Assembly: GCA_022813625.1 (NCBI GenBank)
Contig: JAKLMB010000004.1
Span: 1,364,001 to 1,428,000, forward strand
Length of the DNA: 64,000 nucleotides
From: Aaosphaeria pasadenensis
Lineage: Eukaryota; Ascomycota; Dothideomycetes; Pleosporales
Reading direction: 5' to 3'
The notes beneath the pieces were generated by a model. It had not been told where the DNA came from, searched no databases, and saw only the letters and a program-made list of their open reading frames with translations. This document shows, piece after piece, positions 29,901 through 39,706 of the stretch; positions within the stretch are counted from its first letter, which is position 1; each line of letters starts with the position of its first letter. Position numbers and translations under genes: made by a program.

Positions 29901-31815
29901 CTATCAGATTAGTCTTGCTCGATGTTTTTGTGTTCTGATTGCTGGCAAGTGAAAGATTGACACTGCTGGAACTTTGCATCGGTTCAGGGCTGCGGGTGAG
30001 CTCAGTGCTGCTGCCCGTCCCACGTATGGCCACGGGGTTCAATCGCTCGAGGAAGAAGTCATCCATGTCGGCGCTTGTTGTGCTTGTGACACTGCTCTTG
30101 CGACTTGACGGGGTACGATCTAGGCTCTCCGTTGTTGTACCAGCGCTTGCGGACCGCCCAATACTAGCTCCACTGATGGAGCTTGCACTGCGGCCTCTCA
30201 AGGCATACCTTCCGTAGCCCTCGTGTCCCGTCCCTGCTGCTGGCCCTTTCCGGGCTGGCTTCTTCTCCGGTTTGGTGGCCGGGCCCACTGGTTCTGTCTT
30301 GCGTCGGAAGAAGCCAAACCTCGAGGTCTTGCTAGGGCTAGGAGCTGTGGGAGGCGCCGAAGGAGAGGGACCGGGGTGCGTCTTTGATCGTCGTTTGTCG
30401 ACATTCTTTTGAATATCTGGTGTTGGGCCTCGAATAGGTACGCGTGATACTGGAATGGATGGAGTGGCGTGGGGGCTAGGTGAGGGATTGCGCGAGGAGG
30501 TCTTTGAAGGTATTCCAAATCTTGTTCTTCCGTTGATTGCTAGTTCAGATTTTGATTCAGTGGAGCTCGTTCGACGGTGAGCAGAAGGGAAGCTGGTCAT
30601 GTTACTCTGGATGATCGGCGAGGGGCCTCGAAGGCCAGAGATCTCCGCCGTCCCTTCTCGGCTGGGGCGCGTCGGTCGTCTCAGTTCTGGCGATCGAACG
30701 GGTGGGTCGGCTAGATGGGCTAATTCTGGAGGTGCTTGAACGCGAGGCTTCTCCTCTGCGACTTGTGGGCTTGCTGGGGGCGCTGGCAGACGTGCCGTTG
30801 AGATTTTGTCTTTCTGTTTCGTCCCTTCCGCCAGTATTGTCGAGGCAGATGAGGATGATGTTGAAGATTCCCGGACGGAAGAGAGGGCAGACGGTTGGCG
30901 AGAGTTGAGTTCGTCGGGGGTTCTCAGCCGTGTGACTGGAGGCCTACTCTGTAAAGGGCTTGTCTGTCTCATCCGGAGACTTCCTTTCGTGGACACTGCA
31001 GCACCTGGAGAATACGAAGACATTGAGGTCGGCGTGGAAGAGATACTGAAAGCTCCGGGTGATTCGGAGTAACGAGTTGACGGCGTCGTAGAGAGCGCGT
31101 ATTGGGGTGTCGGAAGTGGGAGAATGTCCAATGGCCCAGCTTCGAAGTCATAGTACAGGTTTTCCGGCACCTCAACTTCGGCATCTGAACGACTAAGTAT
31201 CGACGAAGAAGGTGGCAAAGAGATACCCAGTACTGTTTCTGAGAAAGGATCTTTGAATCCACCGGGAAGAATGTTGTCCATGCGCTTCTCTTCGACTGGG
31301 GACATTGGGAGGTCTTTGTCTTTAATGTTAGATTTTGGGCTTGTGACGCCGATGCTTGACGGTTTCCTCCTCAGAACATTCGGGCGTGGGCTATCGACGG
31401 TAGAGGCAGAGGAGCCGGATACTAGGGATGGTGTGCGCGTGCTACCGGCGGCTACTTCGAGTTTCGGGAGACGAGATGACGATATTTGTCGTACAGTCTT
31501 AGTGGATGGTAAATTAGGAGACAGGGTTGATTGAGGTGCAATATTTGCGCTTCCTTGGCGCACTTTGGTAGCTATCGCTGGTTTCGAGGTTGGTATTCGC
31601 TGACGGGTAGAGGTTCTCGATGGCTGCGTTGCTTCATCTCTTGAGGGCCTTCTCTTTTGCAACTTGGATTGGCTTGAGGGGGTTGGCTGTGGTGTACTGG
31701 CCAGTGACGGAGTGACCGATCTCTGCGGTAACCGGGTGGAATAATTGATGTGAGTGTACGAGCCTTGCTCCTCCGACCTCCTCGGAGGATTGAGGTGTGA
31801 CTTATAGGAAGCCAT
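26977..31815 (-). CDS. Large disordered protein with C-terminal class I methyltransferase domain
   Basis: One uninterrupted exon encodes 1612 residues. Residues 1 to about 1290 are rich in Ser, Pro, Thr, Arg and Lys, with no hydrophobic core, and are probably disordered; many SP/TP sites suggest phosphorylation. From about 1300 the sequence becomes globular: RVLVIDGLGKDWSYYCALTY (motif I-like strand-loop), ATVYNLGPG, FACVVLRFP, then SECKRVLRPGGHLELSVLDL, the post-motif III signature of methyltransferase type 11. An NMGNRARRAVRSLKVRM segment and further conserved-looking helices follow to the end. The substrate is unknown. The GxGxG loop is altered (DGLGKD), so SAM binding should not be taken for granted. 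The ATG at 31813-31815 opens the frame and a stop lies upstream. Many overlapping ORFs are shadows. Confidence 0.85.
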   Translation of the reverse strand: MASYKSHLNPPRRSEEQGSYTHINYSTRLPQRSVTPSLASTPQPTPSSQSKLQKRRPSRDEATQPSRTSTRQRIPTSKPAIATKVRQGSANIAPQSTLSPNLPSTKTVRQISSSRLPKLEVAAGSTRTPSLVSGSSASTVDSPRPNVLRRKPSSIGVTSPKSNIKDKDLPMSPVEEKRMDNILPGGFKDPFSETVLGISLPPSSSILSRSDAEVEVPENLYYDFEAGPLDILPLPTPQYALSTTPSTRYSESPGAFSISSTPTSMSSYSPGAAVSTKGSLRMRQTSPLQSRPPVTRLRTPDELNSRQPSALSSVRESSTSSSSASTILAEGTKQKDKISTARLPAPPASPQVAEEKPRVQAPPELAHLADPPVRSPELRRPTRPSREGTAEISGLRGPSPIIQSNMTSFPSAHRRTSSTESKSELAINGRTRFGIPSKTSSRNPSPSPHATPSIPVSRVPIRGPTPDIQKNVDKRRSKTHPGPSPSAPPTAPSPSKTSRFGFFRRKTEPVGPATKPEKKPARKGPAAGTGHEGYGRYALRGRSASSISGASIGRSASAGTTTESLDRTPSSRKSSVTSTTSADMDDFFLERLNPVAIRGTGSSTELTRSPEPMQSSSSVNLSLASNQNTKTSSKTNLIEESRPTLLPSAMSDPVKGASPVKKMPLGIRRPSDSDDDTKRSFLTSLTTKRPVRSSKIIEGGALTKVTSGDSVSERDNMTVHGKEGKWLKSKKEKVEKTPAKPAKKWNFFQRAQATARVDTPVIDNASPNGKVQNSRSMAHYALMDSQSGIDLEDIEQLMHEDDSTPEEPSIPDRALGAISPHKAEERKERMQSILLPPKPVLPNDFTSHTRPASPKVYLNSDAQSPKQDLKVDTNIQSITAQPTESSLPEWTPITDLSAPSSPLLVPSQDVLQTAQPVDTTEPTQDPVSIPSLELIAPPGPLPPAPRPSRLAQVGRIPQVVSTRVRETQVIQERQEHRPPSQSFSRPFLADQPRPTGILRTSVDLSSPLYATTGPVEPYPVLQGLNALAHGTAIATMSPTAEAANRVSEFFKFPPRKDSEVSYSSSSGVWSFPPTNSTAIVPGPDAPQSEDEVWNEYNDLIDEVLSPLEGPNKFADDSTIRSGHPSLEPPPLKIKASNTIDGNTVDRVQNPPSLHLRRSRLLAVLHAAQSPTSSVSLSEILQDYGDKHISIIDPNTGRLSFPSTTRVSTGSISQNNRPSSTRSSLPASLPLSTRQSKATLGSVSDKDRESASANRYRDTRLMELAETQADGLVSMANLRFGALMTSKWLSFGRVLFSPAHFELKNPSEDRVLVIDGLGKDWSYYCALTYPEATVYNLGPGASSSTTSNSSSSEPWSTLRNHRHISHASLATAFPFPQSFFACVVLRFPPALASSVHRSVLSECKRVLRPGGHLELSVLDLDLVNMGNRARRAVRSLKVRMQVADEHVSLRNISDEIMAGLGRKGFAECNRCFVGVPVAGRLPSSDEAETRRKGSTASSIGKASTSAPKAKNTSKPEVSFSELLNAQSSSESTDDSITDMVARVGRWWYSRCYESLVLPEAGQPGSANSGNLLESSIWRDENLIKECEKRGTSFKLLIGYAQKPEVGVRRTVSV

Positions 31816-34800
31816 TTCAGTCGTGCAACCCAGCTGGACACGACAAAAGACGATTGACTGGAGTCTGTACTACAGAGGTCCGTGTGCGCTGAGCTACTCA
31901 TGAAGACATAAGGTTGTCCTACGGGAGGCTTCACGGGAACCAATGCGGGGAATTATTGGTACTCTTGGGTCTGTCAGCAGAGCTCAGCTCAGACAGATTA
32001 AGAGAGAAGGAGAAATGGTTGTAGTAGTGCTAACGGTGCGGGTTGTTCCTGACTTCGGGAGCACGGGGGTGGCAATATGGATCTAGGCTAGGTACTTTTG
32101 ATTTGGGAATACGTACTTTAAGTCAATCAGCAAAAAAGGAATGTCAATTCCCAGAAAAGCGTGCAGATATTCGGTGAGTGCTGGGCCTCGTGCTGTGGCG
32201 GTACCGACGCCACTCCCGAGACGGAGACACCGATTGAGGTGGGTTTGGCGAGCGAGTGTGGTGTGGCGAAGCACATATACAGTGACCAGGATGGCTGAAA
32301 GTGAAGCGAAGCCGGGACGGACAGCAAAAAGAGGGACGATATGGGCAATCCTTCTCTTTTTTGTGTGAATGGATGACGATGGGAATATATGGAGAGTGTG
32401 TAGGATCTTTCACTCGAGTGTCTGTGCTGCTTTCTTATTCCTTTAAAGGGTTATTCGGTCCAAAAGCGTGGGGAAGCGGTGCACCAAGTTGCCTCCGTAG
32501 TGGGAAGAGAGGCGATAGGACAATCTGTCGTACCAAACTGGCCACTGGAGAGTACTCTTCAGGGGCTGCCCTTGGACGAAAAGCAGATAGATAGGCAGAC
32601 AGATTGTGTAATCGTTGGATGACAGCAATCTGGCGTGCTGACTTCCTGGCGTGAGATGGGTAGGTTGGGGAAGGGAGTGGTATTATGTAGAGTTCCACAT
32701 TCAGCAAACGGCCCATAGAGAAAGCAAAGCGACCAGGTCGCGGGCGTGCAAGTGCAAGTGCAAGACTATGCCGGCGCCGTCCATTTTGGAAGGAGCTGGA
32801 CTTTTGAGCCGGCAGAGACATTCCGCGCATCAACGGCGCTTGCGCGTGAATGGGCGGATGGGAAGGGTGGAGGAGGAGAGGATGGAGAGGAGGAAGAGCA
32901 GGGTTGAGTAGGTAGAGATGGGTAGAGTTGACCAGTAACGAAGTCGGGATGGGAGGGAGGGCAGCGATTCGAAAACAGGGCCTGCACTAGGGAACTCCCG
33001 CCATAGGCCGACATGCCTCCACTGGATACTGGGAGTGACTGGGTAGAGTGGGAGAGTGCGCGGCATGGGCGAAAGGCATCCCAGGACAACTTTGCTGACC
33101 CCCCGGCTGAATCCTACCATTGGCTGCTCTCTCCACGACTAGAAAAACATTTCTGCCCACCCTCATCACCATCCCATCCTCCTCTTTGCGGCCCTTCTGT
33201 GTAAAGACCTCATGCTGCCTCGAGTGCAAGAGTCTGTGTCGTGATTGTGCCCACTCTACCCGTCCGCTACAAGTAGTCCAACTGCAAATGGTGGGTGCTC
33301 CCTACCACTCGTGACATCGCTTATCTGTACAAGTACAAGTACCGTGTACAAGTACGGAGTTGGAAGCGAAGCTGGAGATTCTGTATCATGCATTATCTGC
33401 AGGAGGCCGTCGATCTAATATCCATTAAAAGAGCATCGAGTAACTCCCTTCCAACCAGTCCAGAGGTTGAGAATTAGGACGAGCAACTGACGAGCCTGTC
33501 GCCATGCTACTCCTGCTAGGTCCTCTTCCCTACGGACGCCGCAGACCGTAGGCCATGGACCGTATGCATGTCTCAACATCGGCCCTAATTCGACAAATGG
33601 TCAACAAGCTCTGCATTGCTCGTTTGGCTCGGTGACTGGATGCGAATCTCATCGTGCCATCAGTGAAAATCTCCAATGATCCCTGAACGAAGGAGTCATA
33701 AATCCATCTTGCGCGCTATCCGAAAACTTCGAGCCTGAAAGGTTGGACCAGACCAGACTCTCGTTAGGAGACCCTTGTGGGTCTTGACGGTGTTCCCAAT
33801 ATTAGACATGGACATGGACATGGCATCATGGCAGATCGACGGCTTGCAAAAGTATGGCTCGCACTATGCGATGCCGCACGATGCTGCAAAGATGTGCATG
33901 ACCGTTTTCCCATGACCACTCAACATAACTAGTTAGTTTACTGGAAGAGCAAGACTCGTGAATTGTTTCGCTAGTCGAGGTGCATGATTCTTGCTCTTGC
34001 TCTTGCTAGTTTCCCATGTCGCTCAACCAAGCTGAGCCTGGCATTAGTCTGTGGCTCAGCTTCGATCTACATTCGCCTCATTGCCAACGCATCAATTCAT
34101 CGCCCACGGCGACTGTTTCAAGATGAATGGAATGGAAAGAGAAGTCCGGAAAGAAAATATGGTGACCATGATTGCGTATCGTTATTCACCTCACGATTAC
34201 TCGAGTATTGTCAGCATTTTGGGTTGAAAAAGATGGTGAGCATTGTGGGCTCCCGGTCTTCGGGACACACAAGGAACGCGTATTCCCACCATCTCGAATC
34301 CACGCACGCTGATTCGTGCAATCAAGTGTGATATCGCTGGACCTGGCCGCATAGCGTTCTAGTCACGTTACTGGTATACTTCCAATGAACAGTCGAGAAT
34401 CCATGTTTACACCGTCACCTGCCGCTGCGAGAGGGTATGGATGGGCGCTTCTTCTGTGAGACATTTTCGCGGTCGAGGTTGCATGCATATATGGGAAAAT
34501 ATACTGTGCTTCACCGTTGATTAGATGTGTTGCTTGATACTTACCGTTCATCCAATACATTCCACCATGATAACATCTGATCATTCGGATTCTGACTGAG
34601 ACATGGCTTTTTGCTGCTTCGGGCTGCCTGTGAGCAGTCGAAAGGTCCATGGTACTGGTACTATAGTTATAGTCCGTCTAAGTTCAAGATTGATGCAAGT
34701 GCCGTCTTGACGAAAGAACCATTTCACACAAACTGGTAGCGACCGGTACACTAAACTCGCAGGCACTTCCTAACTAGTCTGGCGATGTGACTTTGCGGGT

Positions 34801-36025
34801 GGAACGGAGTGCAACGGGACGGGACGTAGTAGTGCTCGAGCAGAACCACGAATCAATACCAACAGACGTCCGGTATGCAATACAGAACTAACGGGACCCA
34901 GGGTCATCTCCTGGCGGCCAGTCCGCATGAGGGAACTCGGGGTGACAGTATTGACTTCTGTAAGGAAAGTAGTCGGGTTCCCCAGTAGGGCACCTCATAT
35001 TCCCATGCACATTCAATGTCCCATTTCGGATTTCACCACAGGCCTCGACACTTGGTGCGAGAACGCTACCCCTCTCAGGACTTTTGATGGAGGACATGAA
35101 CAGGTAACATGCCATCTGGTGGCATTGTCTGGAGTGGGCAATGTCTAAACTGGTTCACCAAGTAAGTTGCACCAGAGACTGGGCTGGAACAATACTAGCA
35201 AACCCTGCGCAAGATGTTCAAGAGTTATTCGTTAGATAACATTATTTCAGTACGAAATTGAACAGGCTCTCGACAGATATAACTTGCTAGGTTATGCATA
35301 ATGTTGGTTCTGGCCGTCCCGTTGAAAGACGCGGCCGCCTTTTTCTGGAAAGGAGTGAAACCCCCAGAAAACATACTATTTGGGAACGCATCCAGACTAT
35401 CCATGACATTTAGCTTTGTTTCGTAATAATTACTTGAAGAAAAAGGCGCTTACAACAATCAATCTACATCGCAAGAACTAACAGCTTAACTGGAAACTCG
35501 AAAGTTATAGCTCACTGAATTGCCTCTGAACGTTCTGGATTGGTGAAGCGACATGATCAGAAGCATTCCAACATGAAAAACATTCGTCTGCAAAAGATAC
35601 CACTAAAGAAGCATTGTTCATGGCGGGATTCTTGGTGGTTTTGTTGTCGATGAGTATCGCCCACGTCTTTTGTGCGAATCAACCACTGCCAAGCGTCGTG
35701 ACGACAGATTAGGTAAGCACAGCGCGCGCGGTACCTGGCCACGACACACTCCCAACTCCAACCGTAGCTGCTCTACGACAAACTCTTCTAACTCCGTCGC
35801 ATCATTTCTGATCATTATTCTATAGGGACGATCCTGCCATTGCACATATCCCTCGTTGGCGCAAGCACCTTTGTCTCTACGCCAGCTGCTTCCCGCTGCG
35901 CGTCCCCGGCTCTTGAACGCTCCTTTGTTTGTCGCGTCTTTGTCGCACCAAACTCCCCTTTACCTTGACCACCGCCCCTCCGATTCCACCACCCAGGAGC
36001 CGACGCACTTCCTCCCACATTCAAG
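31816..36025. other. Long intergenic region, 4.2 kb
   Basis: Between the divergent starts of the methyltransferase gene and the Tho1-like gene. The first kilobase is GA/GGT-rich on the plus strand, fitting a long 5' leader and promoter of the large gene. TACAAGTAC repeats occur near 33328-33355. From 33.5 to 35.9 kb only short ORFs (up to 115 codons) without domains are seen. CT-rich DNA directly before 36026 is a typical core promoter. No gene is supported. Confidence 0.45.
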
Positions 36026-36913
36026 ATGCCCGAATACGCAAAGATGAAGAATGCCGACCTCGAGGCGCTCCTCAAGGAACGCGGCCTGCAAACCGGCGGA
36101 AAGAAAGCTGACATGGTCGAGCGCCTGAACAAGGACGACGAAACCAAGAAGCCCGCAGACGCGCCCGAGGACGCAAAGGCTGCCGTCCCGCATCCCGAGG
36201 ACGAAATCGACTGGGATGACGATGAGGAAGTACCCGCTGCTGCCGATGAAGCCGCGACGAAGAAGGCCGAACCGACTGACAATGCTACAACTGCCGAGAA
36301 GGCTGGTGGTGAAGGCGCAATCGACAACCCACAAGCCGATCCTAATCAGGTCGCTGATGTCGACCCAGCCAAGACGGCCGATCTGTCCGTGAAGGAGCCT
36401 GGTGAGGAGAAGGAGCCCGCTGCAGCAAGCGACGCCCCTGCGGCCGAGGAGAAGAAGGAACCACCGCCGGATTATACAAGAGGGTTGGCTGCCTCGAATA
36501 TCGATGAGGAGATTGAGAAGCGCAAGGCACGTGCGAAGAAGTTCGGCCTGAATATCGAGGATGATGAAGGTCTTAAGAAGCTAGAGCGCGCGAAGAAGTT
36601 CGGCGAGACTGGTCCGCCACAGGGTCTGGATGAGGCGCTTCCGGAACGCAGCCGCAAGCGAGGACGCGACAACGACAATGAAGCGGGGAGAGGAAGAGAT
36701 AAGCGCCGTGGAACAGGCCGATTCAACGGGCGTCGCGGAGGCGGACAAGACAGGCGTCGTGACGATCGAGGCGACAACCGAGGCGACAGAGGCGACAATC
36801 GCAGGGAAGACAGAGGCAGGGCAAATGGCGGCTCAAACTGGATGAGCGAGGCCGACCGAGCCAAGGCAGAAGCTCGAAAAGCAAAATTCGCAAAATCGGC
36901 ATCGGCTGCCTAA
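36026..36913 (+). CDS. THO1: SAP-domain mRNP protein (Tho1/SARNP-like)
   Basis: A single exon encodes 295 residues. Residues 8-36 form a SAP motif (MKNADLEALLKERGLQTGGK, ADMVERL), which binds DNA/RNA. A long acidic Ala/Glu/Asp/Lys-rich linker follows. Residues 150-200 carry two copies of the basic ARAKKFG/ERAKKFG type with IDEEIEKRKARAKKFG, as in the C-terminal Tho1/MOS11 domain. The last 80 residues are Arg/Gly/Asp-rich (GRDKRRGTGRFNGRRGG) and would bind RNA. Yeast Tho1 and human SARNP (CIP29) act in co-transcriptional mRNP assembly and export in the nucleus with the Sub2/UAP56 helicase. The start ATG follows TCAAG and is the first Met before the SAP fold. Minus-strand ORFs of 130-170 codons here are shadows of the Arg/Ala-rich coding. 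Confidence 0.85.
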   Translation: MPEYAKMKNADLEALLKERGLQTGGKKADMVERLNKDDETKKPADAPEDAKAAVPHPEDEIDWDDDEEVPAAADEAATKKAEPTDNATTAEKAGGEGAIDNPQADPNQVADVDPAKTADLSVKEPGEEKEPAAASDAPAAEEKKEPPPDYTRGLAASNIDEEIEKRKARAKKFGLNIEDDEGLKKLERAKKFGETGPPQGLDEALPERSRKRGRDNDNEAGRGRDKRRGTGRFNGRRGGGQDRRRDDRGDNRGDRGDNRREDRGRANGGSNWMSEADRAKAEARKAKFAKSASAA

Positions 36914-38127
36914 GAGTTGGATCAGATAAAAAGCCTTTCAGCGATTGAGCTCACATCGATTTTGTTTACTGGCTAGGCGGCGTACAGGCGTGGGTCGACT
37001 TTGGTTGAGGCTCTGTATTACATTCACTTCTCGATCGGATATAGGGCGACAGACGCTGTCTCATCAAGTCTGCTCTTAATGCAGGTTTCTTCGAATACAT
37101 TCAATTACTACACGTTCCTTCGCCACACTGCGCTTGTCCAAATATGTCGTTGCTTCCAAGCAAAACTTCTCCCGTACCAGTGCGGTACCGATCCCCGTGG
37201 ATCTCATCCTGATAGCAGCGCCGAAAGGGTGCTAGAGAGGACTGCTTCCCAGGCCTGAACTACAAGGCCGTCGTCACAGTTTGCCAAAGAGTCTGGCATG
37301 TGCAATCTCGTCTTTCGTGACAATTCCAAAAGGGAGCAGGGTGGCCGAAGAGACTTCGATTCACCGAGGTAACATAAAGGCATCACAAGCCCACGAAGTA
37401 AGCAAGTGACTCATTTGCCTGCACATATGCTCTTTCGAATCAGGGGTTCAATCCTCAAGTTGGACGAGTGGCATAGCAATTGGGAATCGTGACTTAGGCT
37501 ATAGTTGTAGATCCAGATACTGATCCCTTTGAGCGGTTTGCAGGCCGCGCCTTGTACATCAAGAGCAATCATTGTCCATTATTCTCTCATACGTCACGAA
37601 GCAGCACGACTTCTTGAGCGAATAACAATCCTTTGTATATTACCTAATTGCTACTAGTACAGGTACCTTGACCTCGGGCGGTTATCCGTCCCCGCACCAA
37701 ACCTCGACGCGGGAATAGCTTAGCAATCCCATCCACCCCCGGCAAAAATTCCGTTGTCGATGCATTTGCCCTCTAGCTAGTTAGTATAAGAGCATCTCAT
37801 CGCCCCACAAACTTGTGTGCTTACCGCCGTATGTGTGTTTACTCGTTCAATCGTCAATTCCAGACGGGGCAGATATTCTCTCTCGTGTAGCCCTTATACA
37901 TAAATGCCACTATTCCTTCCACAGTTCTCGAAAAGACCGCTTGCTGTATGTTTGGCTTCGTGTAATTAGGATCCGATTGCTCGTTGTAATATTATTATAC
38001 ATATCCCCAAGAAAATTCCACAAGACGTATATGCCGGCATCCTTGAGAATTCGTCACTGGATTACTACTGCCAACAGTCGAAACGACAAAACAATCATAT
38101 AGCCTTGCTCCATCCAGCGCTTGAACA
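36914..38127. other. Spacer without a supported gene
   Basis: About 1.2 kb. A GGGGTTCAATCCT string near 37444-37456 resembles a tRNA B box but no tRNA folds around it. ORFs are below 100 codons. The right end is the promoter of the MFS gene. Confidence 0.45.
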
Positions 38128-39706
38128 ATGTCGGATCCCTACGAACACAAAGAGAAGACCACATCTGGAGACCTCATAACCGAAGAGGGGCGAGAAGCGT
38201 CGATCCCATGCAGTCCATCCATCCACAAGACACTCAGCCAACGAAACGAGGATGAAGCCCAATCCGTCCGCAGCGAGCTCCCTCGCGCCCCAGACGGAGG
38301 CCTGCACGCATGGCTGAAGGTTTTCGGTGGATTCCTACTATACATGAACATTTGGTCCGTCAACACGCATTCGAGGAGAACAACAAGACTTCCTCCGTGA
38401 TCTAACAAGAGTACTTTAGGGGTTTCACGATCTCCTTCGGCGCGTTCCAGGCTTACTATCGGGGTAACATGCTGTCGTCGTCGAGTTCGTCCGCGATATC
38501 TTGGATAGGAACGGCGCAGGCGTGGTTGTTGATCTTGGTTGGATCGCTCTCCGGTCCGCTGTTCGATCTTGGGTACTTCCGATCGATGCTGATTACCGGA
38601 AACGTGTTGATTGTGATCGGCCTCATGATGCTGAGTCTCTGCGACCAGTACTGGCAGATCTTCCTGGCGCAGGGACTCTGCATGGGCTTGGGGGCTGGGT
38701 TACTGTATGTTCCCAGTCTAGCTCTCGTGGGCATCTGGTTCGACAAGAGACGGGCAGTGGCCATGGGAATCGTCATGAGCGGCATAGCAGTTGGTAAGTC
38801 TTCCTTCCACCCCAGCCCAGCTCTTGCGAAACATACATCAGTGGGTTAACAGTCGCTCGCTAGGCGGCGTCGCCTACATCATGACCTTCGACCGCCTCAT
38901 ATCCACCGCCGGCTTCCCATGGACGATCCGAACCCTAGGCTTCATGGCCCTCTTTATCGCCCTAGTCTCCTTCCCCGCCCTCGTCTCCGGCTCCTCGATG
39001 CTCGCCCGGCCCCGCAAAGCACGCGCGCTCTTCGACCGCAGCGCAATCAAGGACAAACTCTTCTGGATCTTCACCGGCGCGACCTTCCTCAATTTCCTCG
39101 GCTACAACGTGCCCTACTTTTACATCCCGACGTTCGCAAGAGAGCGGCTCGGAAGCAGCGACAGCATGGCGTTCTACATGCTCGTCATGAGCATATCGGC
39201 GAGCTTCTTCGGACGCCTGGCGAGCGGCGTCGCGGCACATCATCTGGGCAGTATTGTCACGTGGATGATTTGCTCGCTGTTGGCGGCGATGATGGCGTTC
39301 GTTTGGATTGGCATTGAGACGGAGAGGGCGATGATTGCGTTTAGTGTTGTTTGGGGTAAGCACCTCTCCCCTTCCCATCCCACACGCTGCGCTGTTAAGG
39401 TACTAACTTGCGTGCGTAGGTTTCCTCTCCGCCTCTCTCGTCACGCTCCCCTCCGCCGCGTTCGCAAGCATATGTCCCGATCTGTCGAGATTGGGAACGC
39501 GATTGGGGATGTCATGGGGTGTGACTAGCATCGCCTCGCTCACCGGCCCGCCCATAGCGGGAGCTTTGCTTAGGCGGAAGGAGGGACGTACGGACTTCCT
39601 TGGTGCGCAGCTGTGGAGCGGTGCTTGTCTGCTGCTTACGGCTGGTGCGTTGTGCTTTCTCTGGTTGTCTGGGAAGAGGAGTCTTAACAAGGGGTGGAGG
39701 ATATGA
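38128..39706 (+). CDS. MFS monocarboxylate-type (MCT) transporter, four exons
   Basis: Exons 38128-38354, 38420-38793, 38864-39355 and 39420-39706 give 459 residues; introns of 65, 70 and 64 bp all have GT..AG ends and keep the frame. The N-terminus is a hydrophilic, charged tail, followed by APDGGLHAWLKVFGGFLLY, the [D/E]G[G/S] signature of TM1 in the MCT family, then GFTISFGAFQAYY. Other family traits are SWIGTAQAWLLILVGSLSGP, GLGAGLLYVPSLALVGIWFD with KRRAVAMGIVMSGIAVG, and a second half with FLNFLGYNVPYFYIPTFARE and GVTSIASLTGPPIAGAL. Fungal members carry riboflavin (Mch5), carboxylates or unknown solutes across the plasma membrane; many sit in secondary-metabolite clusters, but no biosynthetic gene lies nearby. 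The substrate cannot be assigned. Confidence 0.92.

Noticed and set aside
32435..33230. Minus-strand ORFs of 80-132 codons upstream of the methyltransferase gene
   Set aside because: They overlap in different frames in a CT-rich leader/promoter region and show no domain; they could at most be upstream ORFs of the leader.
37430..37480. tRNA-like B box GGGGTTCAATCCT
   Set aside because: The T-stem pairs poorly around the loop and no A box or acceptor stem fits at the right distance.
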